Shown piece after piece: positions 56,633-64,000 of a stretch of 64,000 bases of DNA. The translations under genes were made by a program, and so were the position numbers. The number at the start of each line of letters is the position of its first letter. Within the stretch, counting starts at the first letter, position 1. The stretch covers positions 16,677-80,676 of the forward strand of contig NZ_JALHMP010000022.1 in NCBI RefSeq assembly GCF_022843985.1, read 5' to 3'. The notes beneath the pieces are model-generated. The model ran no database searches and was not told the DNA's origin. It was given only the letters and a program-made list of their open reading frames with translations. Source of the DNA: Phreatobacter sp. (GTDB lineage Bacteria > Pseudomonadota > Alphaproteobacteria > Rhizobiales > Phreatobacteraceae).

Positions 56633-58831
56633 TCAGGCCTTGGCCAGGGCCATCAGCGGCGCGTCGCCGGCGATGTGAAGCCCGGTCTCGTCCTTGACAA
56701 GGTGGATGCGGCGGTCGTGGAAATTCACCAGCGTCGAGCGGTGGCCGATCGAGACGATCGTGGAATTCGGCAGCCGATCGCAGAGCGCCTTGTAGAGGGC
56801 GGCCTCGCCGGTCTCGTCGATGGCAGCCGTCGCCTCGTCGAGGAACAGCCAGTCGGGTTTGCACAGCAGTGCGCGGGCGAGGGCCAGACGCTGCTGCTCG
56901 CCGCCAGACAGGATCTGGTGCCAGGCGGCCTCCTCGTCGAGGCGGTTCGCCAGCGCCCCAAGGTTCATCGCCTCCAGCGCCTCGACGATCGCGGCATCGG
57001 AATAGGCGCCGCGCTCGGCCGGATAGGTGACCGCATCGCGCAGCGTCGCCACCGGGAAATAGGGCCGCTGCGGCAGCAGCATGATGTCGGCAGCAGCGGG
57101 CGAGACGACGGTCCCTGACCCATGCGGCCAGATGCCGGCAATGGCGCGGAAAAGCGTCGACTTGCCCGAGCCCGACGGGCCGGTGACCAGCACGCGTTCA
57201 CCGGCATTGACGGTGAGGTCGGGGGCGGAGACGAGCTGCTGACCATCAGGCAGGGTGACGGCGAGGTTGGCAAGCTGCAGACGGTCCCCGTCGCGGACGG
57301 TGTCGATGGCGGTCGCCGGCTTCGCCCGGGCGCCGTCGGCCGACTTCTCGAAGCCGGTGAGGCGATCGATCACCGACTTGTAGTCCGCCAGGGAGGCATA
57401 AAGGTTGGTGAAGATGAGAAGGGCCGATTCCACCCGGCCGAAAGCGCCGGCTGTCTGGGTCAGGGCGCCGAGTTGCACCGCGCCGGAGAAATAGGCGGGC
57501 GCGAGCAGGATGAAGGGAAAGATCACCGAGGCCTGGTTGACGAAGCTGGTGAACCAGGTGAGCCGCTTGGTGTATTTCATGTAGTCGAACCAGTTCGACA
57601 CGACATTGGTGAAGCGGCGGGTGAGGCCCTGGGCCTCGGCATTCTCGCCCTTGAGGAGGGCGATCTGCTCGTCGTTCTCGCGCACGCGCACGAGCGCATA
57701 GCGGAAGTCCGCCTCGTAGCGCTGACGCAGGAAATTGATGCCGATCAGCTTGCGACCGATGAGATGGGCGCAGACCGTCCCGAAGATGGCGACGAAGAGG
57801 GCGGCATAGACGAGGTAGCCTGGGATTGATTCGAGGTCGAAGCCCAATACGTTGTATTTGAAGCTCGCCGACAGGCCCCAGAGGATGAGTACAAAGGCAT
57901 AGAGCGACAGGATCGCCGAGAAGAAGCGGATCATCAGGCCGAGCGTGTTGTCGGTGAACAGCCTGACGTCCTCGGCGATGCGCTGGTCGGGGTTGTCGGC
58001 CTGGCTGCCCTGCAGGCGCATGCGGTAATGGCCGCCATCGTCGAGCCAGTGGCCCGTCAGCTTGGCAGTCATCCAGCGGCGCCAGCGCATCTGCGTGAAC
58101 TGGGTGAGATAGAGCTCGTAAACGGCGAGGATCACCCAAAGGAAGGCGACGATGGTGAAATATTGCAGTTCGACCCAGAAGGTCGCCTCGGCGCGCTGCT
58201 GGAGTGCGGTGTAGAAGCGGTTGTTCCACTGGTTGAGCAGCACCGTCGCCAGCACCTGGGCGATGTTGATGACGAGCAGGATGTAGAGCAGGCCATGCGC
58301 GACATAGCGCTCCTGCAGGCGGAAGGCGATGCCGAAGGGCAGTTGCACGACGCCCTGGTCGCGGGTCTCGAAGAAGGGATCGGCGAGATTGGTGATCTGG
58401 CGGATCGTGCCGACGAAGCTCAGGCCATAGACGCCAAGGGCGAAGATGACCGACAGGAGGATGCTCGCCCGGGTCGGCAGATAGGGGCCGAGCGCCTCGG
58501 AGATCAGGCCCGTTTCGTTGGCGAGCAGGATGGCCAGCGAGAGGAGGTGCCAGACAACGAGGAAGGCGATGATCGCCCGGATGAGCGTCGATGTCGGCCG
58601 CGACAGCCAGGCGACGGCGGCGGCCACCAGGGTCAGGATGAACACATAGGGCGGCAGATCGACCCATCCGACGATCCTCGCCACGGCCAGCGCGAGGCCG
58701 GCCGATCCTGCTGCTAGGGCGATGGGAAGCATGAGGGAACCCCGGAACGTGTCGGAAAGGGATGGGCGGTGCGGACGGTCGGCGGCCCTGGGCGTGGGAC
58801 GATATCCCCGGCGCGCATCCTCATGAATCAC
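56633..58831 (-). CDS. BacA/SbmA-type ABC transporter, fused permease-ATPase
   Basis: A 732-residue protein with an SbmA/BacA-like membrane domain (LLNQWNNRFYTALQQRAEATFWVELQYF, about 200-480: WNNxFYxAL is the family mark) and a C-terminal ATPase: Walker A VTGPSGSGKST, signature LSGGEQQRLALARAL, Walker B WLFLDEATAAID, H-loop SIGHRST. About 150 residues before the core form four additional helices, longer than YddA-like relatives. Relatives import peptides or other substrates (BclA of Bradyrhizobium takes up plant peptides). The start is unsure: GTG 58831 or ATG 58732. The ATPase makes it ATP-driven, unlike SbmA. Confidence 0.85.
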   Translation of the reverse strand: MIHEDARRGYRPTPRAADRPHRPSLSDTFRGSLMLPIALAAGSAGLALAVARIVGWVDLPPYVFILTLVAAAVAWLSRPTSTLIRAIIAFLVVWHLLSLAILLANETGLISEALGPYLPTRASILLSVIFALGVYGLSFVGTIRQITNLADPFFETRDQGVVQLPFGIAFRLQERYVAHGLLYILLVINIAQVLATVLLNQWNNRFYTALQQRAEATFWVELQYFTIVAFLWVILAVYELYLTQFTQMRWRRWMTAKLTGHWLDDGGHYRMRLQGSQADNPDQRIAEDVRLFTDNTLGLMIRFFSAILSLYAFVLILWGLSASFKYNVLGFDLESIPGYLVYAALFVAIFGTVCAHLIGRKLIGINFLRQRYEADFRYALVRVRENDEQIALLKGENAEAQGLTRRFTNVVSNWFDYMKYTKRLTWFTSFVNQASVIFPFILLAPAYFSGAVQLGALTQTAGAFGRVESALLIFTNLYASLADYKSVIDRLTGFEKSADGARAKPATAIDTVRDGDRLQLANLAVTLPDGQQLVSAPDLTVNAGERVLVTGPSGSGKSTLFRAIAGIWPHGSGTVVSPAAADIMLLPQRPYFPVATLRDAVTYPAERGAYSDAAIVEALEAMNLGALANRLDEEAAWHQILSGGEQQRLALARALLCKPDWLFLDEATAAIDETGEAALYKALCDRLPNSTIVSIGHRSTLVNFHDRRIHLVKDETGLHIAGDAPLMALAKA

Positions 58832-58858
58832 ACGCCCCGCGGCATGGGAAGGGCCATG

Positions 58859-59149
58859 TCAGGACAGCGCATCGGAGGGCGCACCGGCGAGGGCCTGGCG
58901 CAACGCCTCCTCGGTGACGAGGCGCATGGCCTTCAGCACCTTCACCGCTTCGGTGCGGCGTCCGGCGCGCATGATGAGGATGACGGTTTCGGCGTCGCCG
59001 CATTCGGGATGCGAACAGGCGATCTCGCTGACGGTGACGCCATCGTCCTCGGTGAGGGCGAGGATCGTGCGGACGAGGGTCGTCAGGCGGCGCGACGCGT
59101 CCGCCGTTTCCGGATCCTGGGCCCTGCGGTTGAAGAAGAAACGTGCCAT
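58859..59149 (-). CDS. Small conserved hypothetical protein, 96 residues
   Basis: I do not recognise a named family with confidence. There is a basic N-terminus (MARFFFNRRAQDPE), then VTVSEIACSHPECGDAETVILIMRAGRRTEAVKVLKAMRLVTEEALRQAL. The C-x5-C pair in SEIACSHPECGDAET and the charged second half resemble small alphaproteobacterial proteins sometimes labelled nitrate-reductase-like, but no function follows. AAGG with optimal spacing favours the second ATG (59149) over 59155. It is on the same strand as the ABC transporter downstream. Confidence 0.65.
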   Translation of the reverse strand: MARFFFNRRAQDPETADASRRLTTLVRTILALTEDDGVTVSEIACSHPECGDAETVILIMRAGRRTEAVKVLKAMRLVTEEALRQALAGAPSDALS

Positions 59150-59253
59150 GGCCATGCCTTGTCAGCACGAGTTATGGCCGATCCATGGCGAAGACGGAAG
59201 CACCCGGCAGCCGCGCTCACGCGGCTGTGCACGGCGACCGGGGCGACCGCCGG

Positions 59254-60180
59254 TCAGAAGGCGCCGCCGAGCTTCACCCGCACCTGGTGGCGCTCGAAAT
59301 TGACGAGGTCGAGGCCGCCGGTCGCGGCGCCCGCCGCCCGGCCCCAGACCTGGGCGTTCCAGGCGAGCGAAATGGACGTGTCCTTCAGCGGGCCGACATC
59401 GCCGATCTTGTGGAAGAGGGTCGGACCGACGAGCACGGCATGGCCAGCCCACTGGTTGAGGAAGGCGCCCCCATAGGCGGCGACATAGCGCAGGTTGCCG
59501 CCGACGAAGGTGCTGCTGCCCTCGCCGAGGCGCCAGGCCAGGGCGCCGCCGAGTTCGAGGCCGGAATCGTTGGCATAGCCGGGGGCGCCGCGCGGGCGCT
59601 CGGTGCCCGGACCGATATTGAGGTTGACCGAGCCGTAGAGCCGGTCGCCGATCAGGGCGGCATCGGCGGCGACCTTGAAGGTGGCGGCGAAGCGCTCGGC
59701 GGCGATGCCGAGCCCTTCGGAATAGCGGCCCCAGCGCAGTTCGAGACCGACGGTGAGGCCGGGATCGAAGGGTGCCGCGCCGCGCTCACGCAACTGGTAA
59801 CGCACCTGGCCGGCGAGACCGTCGAAGGTCGAGCGATTCTGGTTGGGATAGCCGGGCACAATGTTGTTGCGGATGTCGTGATAGGCGGCCCACACCGCCA
59901 GCGACACCTGCAGGCGCTCGACCGGCGTCCAGCCGGCCTCGAGCTTGGTGTTGATGCCGGTGTAGCGGCCGTCGAACTTGCCGAAGCGGGCGGTGGTCTC
60001 GACCGTCAGCCCCCGGTCTCCGGCGCTGCCGACGCCGGTGCCGTCGACAAAGCCAAAGGCATCGTCGGGACTTGCGGCCTCTGTTGCCGGCGCGGCGGCC
60101 TGCGGGCGCCCGACATCGGCCGCCATGGCCGGCATGGCGGAGAGCGATGCGGCGACAGCCGCTACGGCGATGCGATTCAT
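59254..60180 (-). CDS. Putative outer-membrane protein, 308 residues
   Basis: The Sec signal at 1-21 (MNRIAVAAVAASLSAMPAMA) is followed by an Ala/Pro linker and then alternating polar/hydrophobic strands ending in Phe (VRVKLGGAF), as in beta-barrels. Strand-like pieces include LTVETTARFGKFDGRYTGIN, LQVSLAVWAAYHDI, TVGLELRWGRY, LELGGALAWRLG and SISLAWNAQVW. It has no porin signature and no paralogue in the window. The role is unknown; a substrate-specific channel or structural protein is possible. Confidence 0.7.
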   Translation of the reverse strand: MNRIAVAAVAASLSAMPAMAADVGRPQAAAPATEAASPDDAFGFVDGTGVGSAGDRGLTVETTARFGKFDGRYTGINTKLEAGWTPVERLQVSLAVWAAYHDIRNNIVPGYPNQNRSTFDGLAGQVRYQLRERGAAPFDPGLTVGLELRWGRYSEGLGIAAERFAATFKVAADAALIGDRLYGSVNLNIGPGTERPRGAPGYANDSGLELGGALAWRLGEGSSTFVGGNLRYVAAYGGAFLNQWAGHAVLVGPTLFHKIGDVGPLKDTSISLAWNAQVWGRAAGAATGGLDLVNFERHQVRVKLGGAF

Positions 60181-60330
60181 GTCCTGCCCCCTGTGATCCC
60201 ACTCCGGGCCCGGTTCCGCCGTCCGACCGGCAAGGTCGGCAGCATGACAAGCCCTCAGTGGCGATTCGTAACAGCACTTTGGCCTTTTTGCAAATCGTTC
60301 GCAACAAGATTCGCCGGGACGTGGACAGAT

Positions 60331-61128
60331 TCAGGCGAGCGTGAAGCCGGCCGTCGCCAGATCGGCCGGGAAGGTGTCGCCGGCGAGATAGGCAAATTCG
60401 TGGGCGCGCGGCGCGAGGACCGGATCGACGCGCCGGAGTGCCGCGTCGACATGACCGGGATGGACCATGACGAGGCCGGCATCGGGCAACCGCGCCAGGA
60501 AGGCCGGGAAGATGGCGGCGAATTCGGCGGCGCGGCGGAAATCATAAGCGCCGGAAAAGGCCGGATTCGTCGCAATGCCGTGACGAACGAGAAGGCGGCG
60601 CAGCCCCCGCGACAGGCCGGCAATGACCTGCCCCTTGAGGCCCGTCCCGGCGCCGCCCGGCCCGCTGCACTGGCGGATCCAGGCGCCCGGCGCATGGCGC
60701 TCCGCCGCCGCCACGACGAGGTCGCGGATGCCCGGCAGGAGATGGGCGTGCTGATGGCCATCGACAAAGGCGGGCGGCGCGCCGAAGGCGGCGATGAAGG
60801 CCTGCATCTGCGCCGCGATTTCGGCGGCGACGGCGGCGCGGTCCAGCCGGCGCAGATGCGACCGCATGAGGAGCGAACCGATGCCCTCCGCCATCGCCAG
60901 GCGCGGCGCCGTGAGAGGCGGCAGCCCTCCGGTGAGCGTCACATGCAGGCCGATCTGGAACCCGGGCGGCGCGACCGCCATCAGCCTCCGAGCCTCGGCG
61001 GCGAGGTCCGGTCCCGGCGTCATGACCGAGGTGGCGTTGAGCCGCCCGGCGGCCGCCAGCTCGCGGATGGCCCGGGAGACCCCCGGCGCCAGCGCATAGT
61101 CGTCGGCACAGAGGATCAGGCGCTTCAT
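60331..61128 (-). CDS. YdjC/ChbG/HpnK-family polysaccharide deacetylase-like hydrolase
   Basis: A 265-residue metal hydrolase with the YdjC active-site set: CADDYALAPG (D9, D10), GLHVTLTGG (H62), DGHQHAHLLPG (D123, H125, H127) and a C-terminal HPGH. YdjC members remove N-acetyl groups from sugars: ChbG from chitobiose, NaxD from a polyprenyl-linked hexosamine used to decorate lipid A, HpnK in hopanoid clusters. It starts 16 bp after the GT2 stop on the same strand, which points to a lipid-linked sugar substrate. No signal peptide is seen, so it acts on the cytoplasmic face. Confidence 0.88.
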   Translation of the reverse strand: MKRLILCADDYALAPGVSRAIRELAAAGRLNATSVMTPGPDLAAEARRLMAVAPPGFQIGLHVTLTGGLPPLTAPRLAMAEGIGSLLMRSHLRRLDRAAVAAEIAAQMQAFIAAFGAPPAFVDGHQHAHLLPGIRDLVVAAAERHAPGAWIRQCSGPGGAGTGLKGQVIAGLSRGLRRLLVRHGIATNPAFSGAYDFRRAAEFAAIFPAFLARLPDAGLVMVHPGHVDAALRRVDPVLAPRAHEFAYLAGDTFPADLATAGFTLA

Positions 61129-61143
61129 CGGGCGGGTCCGCGC

Positions 61144-62193
61144 TCAGTCGCCCTGGGCGAGCGGGCCAGGAGCGTCGGTGGTCGCGGCCTGGTCGGCGGC
61201 GCGTTTCAGGCTCTGCTCGGCGACGAGATAGACCGGCCGTCCCTTCAGCTCGGAGAGGATCTTGCCGATATATTCGCCGAGGACGCCGATCATCAGCAGC
61301 TGGACGCCGCCGATGAAGGTGACGGCGGCGAAGACCGAGGGATAGCCCGGCACGCCGCGGCCGTTGATGATGGTCTCGCCGACGATGAACAGGCCGTAGC
61401 AGAAGGCGAGCGCGGCCAGCAGCGCGCCGAGCAGGCTGGCGAGGCGCAGCGGGACGATGGAGAAGGCGGTCAGGCCCTCGATGGAAAAGGCGAGGAGACC
61501 CCAGAAGCTCCACTTGGCCTCGCCCTGTTCGCGGGCGTCCGGCTCGTAGGGGATGCCGATCTGGCGGAAGCCGACCCAGCTCGACAGGCCCTTGAAGAAG
61601 CGGCCGCGCTCGGGCAGGCGGCGCAGGGCCGCCGCGGCCCGTGGCGACAGCAGGCGGAAATCGCCGGCATCGGCCGGAATCTTGTGGCGGACGCCGGCAT
61701 TGACCAGGCCGTAGAAGGCATTGACGAAGAGGGTGCGCAGGCGTGGCTCGTCGCGGCGATGGGCCTTGTAGGTGAAGACGACGTCATAGCCCTCGTCGAG
61801 CCAGCGCGACACAAGCGTCTCGGCCACCGCGGTCGGATGCTGGCCGTCGGCATCCATGAAGATCACGGCACCGTAGCGGGCATTGTCGAGACCGGCGAGC
61901 AGGGCCGCCTCCTTGCCGAAATTGCGCGAGAAACCGATGACCTGCACATCGGCACCATCGGGCCTCAGGCTCTCGGCCACCGCCAGCGTGCCGTCGCGCG
62001 AGCCGTCGTCGACATAGAGGATCTCGACCGCAAGCCCACGCTGTTCCTTCAGCTTGCGGGCGAAGGCCGTCAGCTTGGCGTGGGTGTGCGGGAGAGCCTC
62101 GGCTTCGTTATAGGCCGGCACCACGATGGTGAGGCCGAAGGGCGGCGTCTCGCTGCCGGGAAAGGCGATGACGCGCCTGTCGCTGATGATCAT
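61144..62193 (-). CDS. GT2-family polyprenyl-phosphate glycosyltransferase (GtrB/ArnC type)
   Basis: A 349-residue processive-type GT2 enzyme that transfers a sugar from a nucleotide donor to polyprenyl phosphate. The GT-A domain has VVPAYNEAEALPHTHAKL, LYVDDGSRDGTL and the DxD motif in IFMDADGQHPT. SPRAAAALRRLPERGRFFKGLSSW follows. Two C-terminal helices (about 255-280 and 300-325) anchor it, as in GtrB, ArnC and dolichol-phosphate mannose synthases. It is immediately upstream of the YdjC deacetylase and divergent from gtrA. Confidence 0.9.
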   Translation of the reverse strand: MIISDRRVIAFPGSETPPFGLTIVVPAYNEAEALPHTHAKLTAFARKLKEQRGLAVEILYVDDGSRDGTLAVAESLRPDGADVQVIGFSRNFGKEAALLAGLDNARYGAVIFMDADGQHPTAVAETLVSRWLDEGYDVVFTYKAHRRDEPRLRTLFVNAFYGLVNAGVRHKIPADAGDFRLLSPRAAAALRRLPERGRFFKGLSSWVGFRQIGIPYEPDAREQGEAKWSFWGLLAFSIEGLTAFSIVPLRLASLLGALLAALAFCYGLFIVGETIINGRGVPGYPSVFAAVTFIGGVQLLMIGVLGEYIGKILSELKGRPVYLVAEQSLKRAADQAATTDAPGPLAQGD

Positions 62194-62332
62194 GTGCCGA
62201 CGGCCCGGGGACCGCTCCTGAAACTGGGATCATGATAGCCGAGTTCACGCCGCCGTGAAGGGTGATTGCAGATCATGGTCACCGCGTGCCGGCTGTTTCA
62301 TGGTGCAAAAGCGTGTAGACGACGGCGCTGTG

Positions 62333-62803
62333 ATGAATGACGGACAACAGAACCGGCCCGCCGGCCGCACCGCCGCCCTGATGCGCGAAGGCCGCAAGGT
62401 GCTGTCCTTCGGCGTCATCGGGGTCGGCAACGGCTTCGTCAACTATGCGGTCACCGTCGGCGTGACCGTGCTGGCGCTCACCCCCCTCGGCCTTGCCGCG
62501 AGCGACCCGGCCCTCGGCCTCGCCAAGGCGCTGGGCTGGGCGGTCGCGGTGTCGAATTCCTACCTGTTCAACACGCTCTTCACCTTCTCCGCCGAGAGCG
62601 GCCGGCGCCTGACCTGGCCGACCTATCTGCGCTTCGTCGCCTCCGGCACGGTGGGGCTTGCCATCGAGGTCACGAGCTTCCTCTTCGCGGTGCGCTATCT
62701 CCCCCTGTCGCTCGCCGCGATCGTGCCCATCGGCCTCGCCTTCGTCGCCAATTTCGCGATGGCGCGGATCTTCGTCTTCTCCCGGCCGAAACGCCCTCAC
62801 TAG
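62333..62803 (+). CDS. GtrA-family membrane protein (putative lipid-linked sugar flippase)
   Basis: A 156-residue protein with four membrane helices in GtrA fashion: KVLSFGVIGVGNGFVNYAVTVG, a second helix after AKALGWAVAVSNSYLFNTLFTF (with the conserved N-x-x-FTF), YLRFVASGTVGLAIEVTSFLF, and IVPIGLAFVANFAMARIFVF. GtrA proteins are thought to move polyprenyl-phosphate sugars across the inner membrane and usually pair with a GtrB-type GT2, as here across a divergent promoter. The start is ATG 62333; in-frame ATGs at 62255 and 62300 are alternatives. Confidence 0.86.
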   Translation: MNDGQQNRPAGRTAALMREGRKVLSFGVIGVGNGFVNYAVTVGVTVLALTPLGLAASDPALGLAKALGWAVAVSNSYLFNTLFTFSAESGRRLTWPTYLRFVASGTVGLAIEVTSFLFAVRYLPLSLAAIVPIGLAFVANFAMARIFVFSRPKRPH

Positions 62804-62820
62804 AGGCAGGGAGCCGCGCC

Positions 62821-63294
62821 ATGGCGATGGACACGCCGGTCCGTACATTCCAGCCCTTCGCCTCGGACGGACCGATCCTCGCCATCGTCGCGGCGTTCCA
62901 GGCGCGCACCCTGCCCTTTGCCGACTGGACGCACCAGGCGCATCTGGCGACCGGCCTCTGGCATGTCGCCACCCATGGCGAGACGGCGGCGTGCGAGATG
63001 CTCCGCGAGGGGATCAAGGCCTATAATCTCGCCGGCGGCAGGGTCAACGACGCCATGCGCGGCTACCACGAGACGGTGACGCTGTATTTCGTCTGGTCCG
63101 CCGCCCGCTTCCTCGAGGCCGGCGCGCCGGCCGATCTCGCCGGCCGGGTCAACGCCTATGTGGCGGGCCCCTTCGGCGCCAAGGACGGCGTCTTCACCTT
63201 CTGGACGCGGGAGCGCCTGCTGTCGCCGCAAGCGCGGCTCGCCTGGGTCGAGCCCGACATCCGCCCCCTCGATCCCGCGGCGCTCCTCGCCTAG
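62821..63294 (+). CDS. Conserved hypothetical protein with WTHQAHL and YHET motifs
   Basis: The 157 residues are DGPILAIVAAFQARTLPFADWTHQAHLATGLWHVATHG and GYHETVTLYFVWSAARFL. The spaced histidines (THxAHL, LWH, TH, YHET) look like a possible metal or cofactor site. I know this pattern as a recurring family, sometimes fused to acyltransferase-type domains, but no activity is assigned. It follows gtrA by 17 bp and precedes the thioesterase by 39 bp, likely one transcript. Confidence 0.72.
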   Translation: MAMDTPVRTFQPFASDGPILAIVAAFQARTLPFADWTHQAHLATGLWHVATHGETAACEMLREGIKAYNLAGGRVNDAMRGYHETVTLYFVWSAARFLEAGAPADLAGRVNAYVAGPFGAKDGVFTFWTRERLLSPQARLAWVEPDIRPLDPAALLA

Positions 63295-63333
63295 CCTGCC
63301 GATGCCACGCCGCCCACGTGAAGGCCCCTGCCG

Positions 63334-63777
63334 ATGAATGTCATCCCGCCCCGCCCGACTCCCCGCCCGCGCAGCGACTTCACCTGGTTCTCGCCGATCC
63401 AGACGCGATGGTCGGACAACGACCAGTACGGCCACGTCAACAACGTCGTCTACTATTCCTATTTCGACACGGTGGTGAACGCCTTCCTCATCGCCGAGGC
63501 CGGCCTGGTGCCAGTGACCGGCCCATGGATGGGGCTGGTCGTCGACACGCGCTGCTCCTATTTCGCCCCGGCCAGCTACCCGGCGCCGCTGGAGGCCGGC
63601 CTTTCCTTCGCCGAGGCCGGCCGGTCGAGCCAGCGCTACGAGATCGGCATCTTCGCGCAAGGCGGCGAGACGACCCTCGCCCATGGCCATTTCGTCCATG
63701 TCTATGTCGACGCCACCAGCCGGCGGCCGATCGCGTTGCCGGACAGCCTCACGGCGGCGATCGCGCGCGCCCGTTAA
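63334..63777 (+). CDS. Hot-dog acyl-CoA thioesterase (4-hydroxybenzoyl-CoA thioesterase-like)
   Basis: A 147-residue thioesterase of the YbgC/4HBT family. The catalytic signature is IQTRWSDNDQYGHVNNVVYYSYFD, with the Asp in SDNDQYGHVNN and conserved GHVNN. There is no signal peptide. Related enzymes hydrolyse short aromatic or acyl-CoA esters. The reading frame ends with the TAA just after ARAR. It sits downstream of the His-rich hypothetical gene, on the plus strand. Confidence 0.92.
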   Translation: MNVIPPRPTPRPRSDFTWFSPIQTRWSDNDQYGHVNNVVYYSYFDTVVNAFLIAEAGLVPVTGPWMGLVVDTRCSYFAPASYPAPLEAGLSFAEAGRSSQRYEIGIFAQGGETTLAHGHFVHVYVDATSRRPIALPDSLTAAIARAR

Positions 63778-63847
63778 TCCCGCGTTGCGACACCTTGCCT
63801 TATTTCCGCTATGGACCCTGGCCATCGTGTTGACGACGAACGGATTC

Positions 63848-64000
63848 ATGACCCACCGCATCGCCCCCCGGCTGATCCTCGCCGCACTTGTCGGCGCCAC
63901 CGCTCCGCTCCTGCCGGTCCAGGCCCGGGCGCAGTCCGTGCCGAGCGCCATCGAGGCGCCGGTCGCCCCCGTGGCGGCGCCGGCCGAGCCCGCAGCCGCC
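63848..64000 (+). CDS. N-terminal fragment of an exported or membrane protein (cut by right edge)
   Basis: Only 51 residues are visible: MTHRIAPRLILAALVGATAP and then LLPVQARAQSVPSAIEAPVA and an Ala/Pro-rich run. It has a signal peptide with likely cleavage after ARA. A GTG seven codons upstream (63827) is in frame. The Ala/Pro-rich linker after a signal, and the position next to a thioesterase, would fit a TonB-system ExbB of the rhizobial type, but this is a guess from the first residues only. Confidence 0.5.
   Translation, partial: MTHRIAPRLILAALVGATAPLLPVQARAQSVPSAIEAPVAPVAAPAEPAAA

Overview
This is 64 kb of high-GC, densely coding bacterial chromosome. Several features point to an alphaproteobacterium of the order Hyphomicrobiales (Rhizobiales): a circularly permuted two-piece tmRNA gene with the tag ANDNYAPVAVAA; the alphaproteobacterial SspB family; two Irr-type iron control elements; the cytochrome oxidase order ctaC-ctaD-ctaB-coxF-ctaG-ctaE next to ialB and tldD; and CheZ of the alphaproteobacterial type. 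I cannot name the genus. I see no insertion sequence, prophage, CRISPR array, rRNA or tRNA, so this looks like core chromosome.

Layout. 1-5.3 kb: the 5' part of sspB (left edge), ssrA immediately upstream of it, a very long AsmA-like protein and an extensin-family lipoprotein candidate. 5.4-9.3 kb: cysQ, then an iron(III) importer (binding protein and double permease, no ATPase) behind two ICE boxes. 9.3-14 kb: tadA, a highly repetitive RluB-type pseudouridine synthase, rsmD, mscL. 14-24.8 kb: a symporter/histidine-kinase/receiver hybrid, an HSL-type esterase, a patatin, mutL, a degenerate EAL protein, a MaoC-type hydratase and ribF. 24.8-36 kb: a Cache chemoreceptor, a PaiB-type protein, ubiA, a small secreted protein, rsmE, a YbdK-type carboxylate-amine ligase, xseA, purD, a probable haloacetate dehalogenase and a HAD-superfamily protein. 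36-49.4 kb: cheZ, cheY, DUF983, SURF1, a pair of M16 peptidase homologues, the aa3-type cytochrome c oxidase operon, ialB and tldD. 49.5-64 kb: a CPA2 antiporter with a MATE exporter, a DUF937-like protein, an LTxxQ-type periplasmic protein, a sigma-54 activator, a META-domain protein, a BacA/SbmA-type ABC transporter, an outer-membrane candidate, a YdjC deacetylase with a polyprenyl-phosphate glycosyltransferase and GtrA, a conserved protein with a His-rich motif, a hot-dog thioesterase, and the start of a secreted or membrane protein cut by the right edge.

Functional links. SsrA marks stalled proteins and SspB hands them to ClpXP, and here both are encoded side by side on one strand. DUF983, SURF1, CtaB, CtaG and CoxF all serve assembly of the oxidase encoded here. 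The YdjC deacetylase, GT2 and GtrA form a plausible module for making, flipping and N-deacetylating a lipid-linked sugar for envelope decoration. The most unusual observations are the ssrA-sspB pairing, the complete fluoroacetate-dehalogenase active site at 34.2-35.1 kb, the YdjC/GT2/GtrA module, the 78-bp coding repeat array in the RluB homologue, and several regulators whose key signalling residues are lost (receiver Asp, EAL motif).
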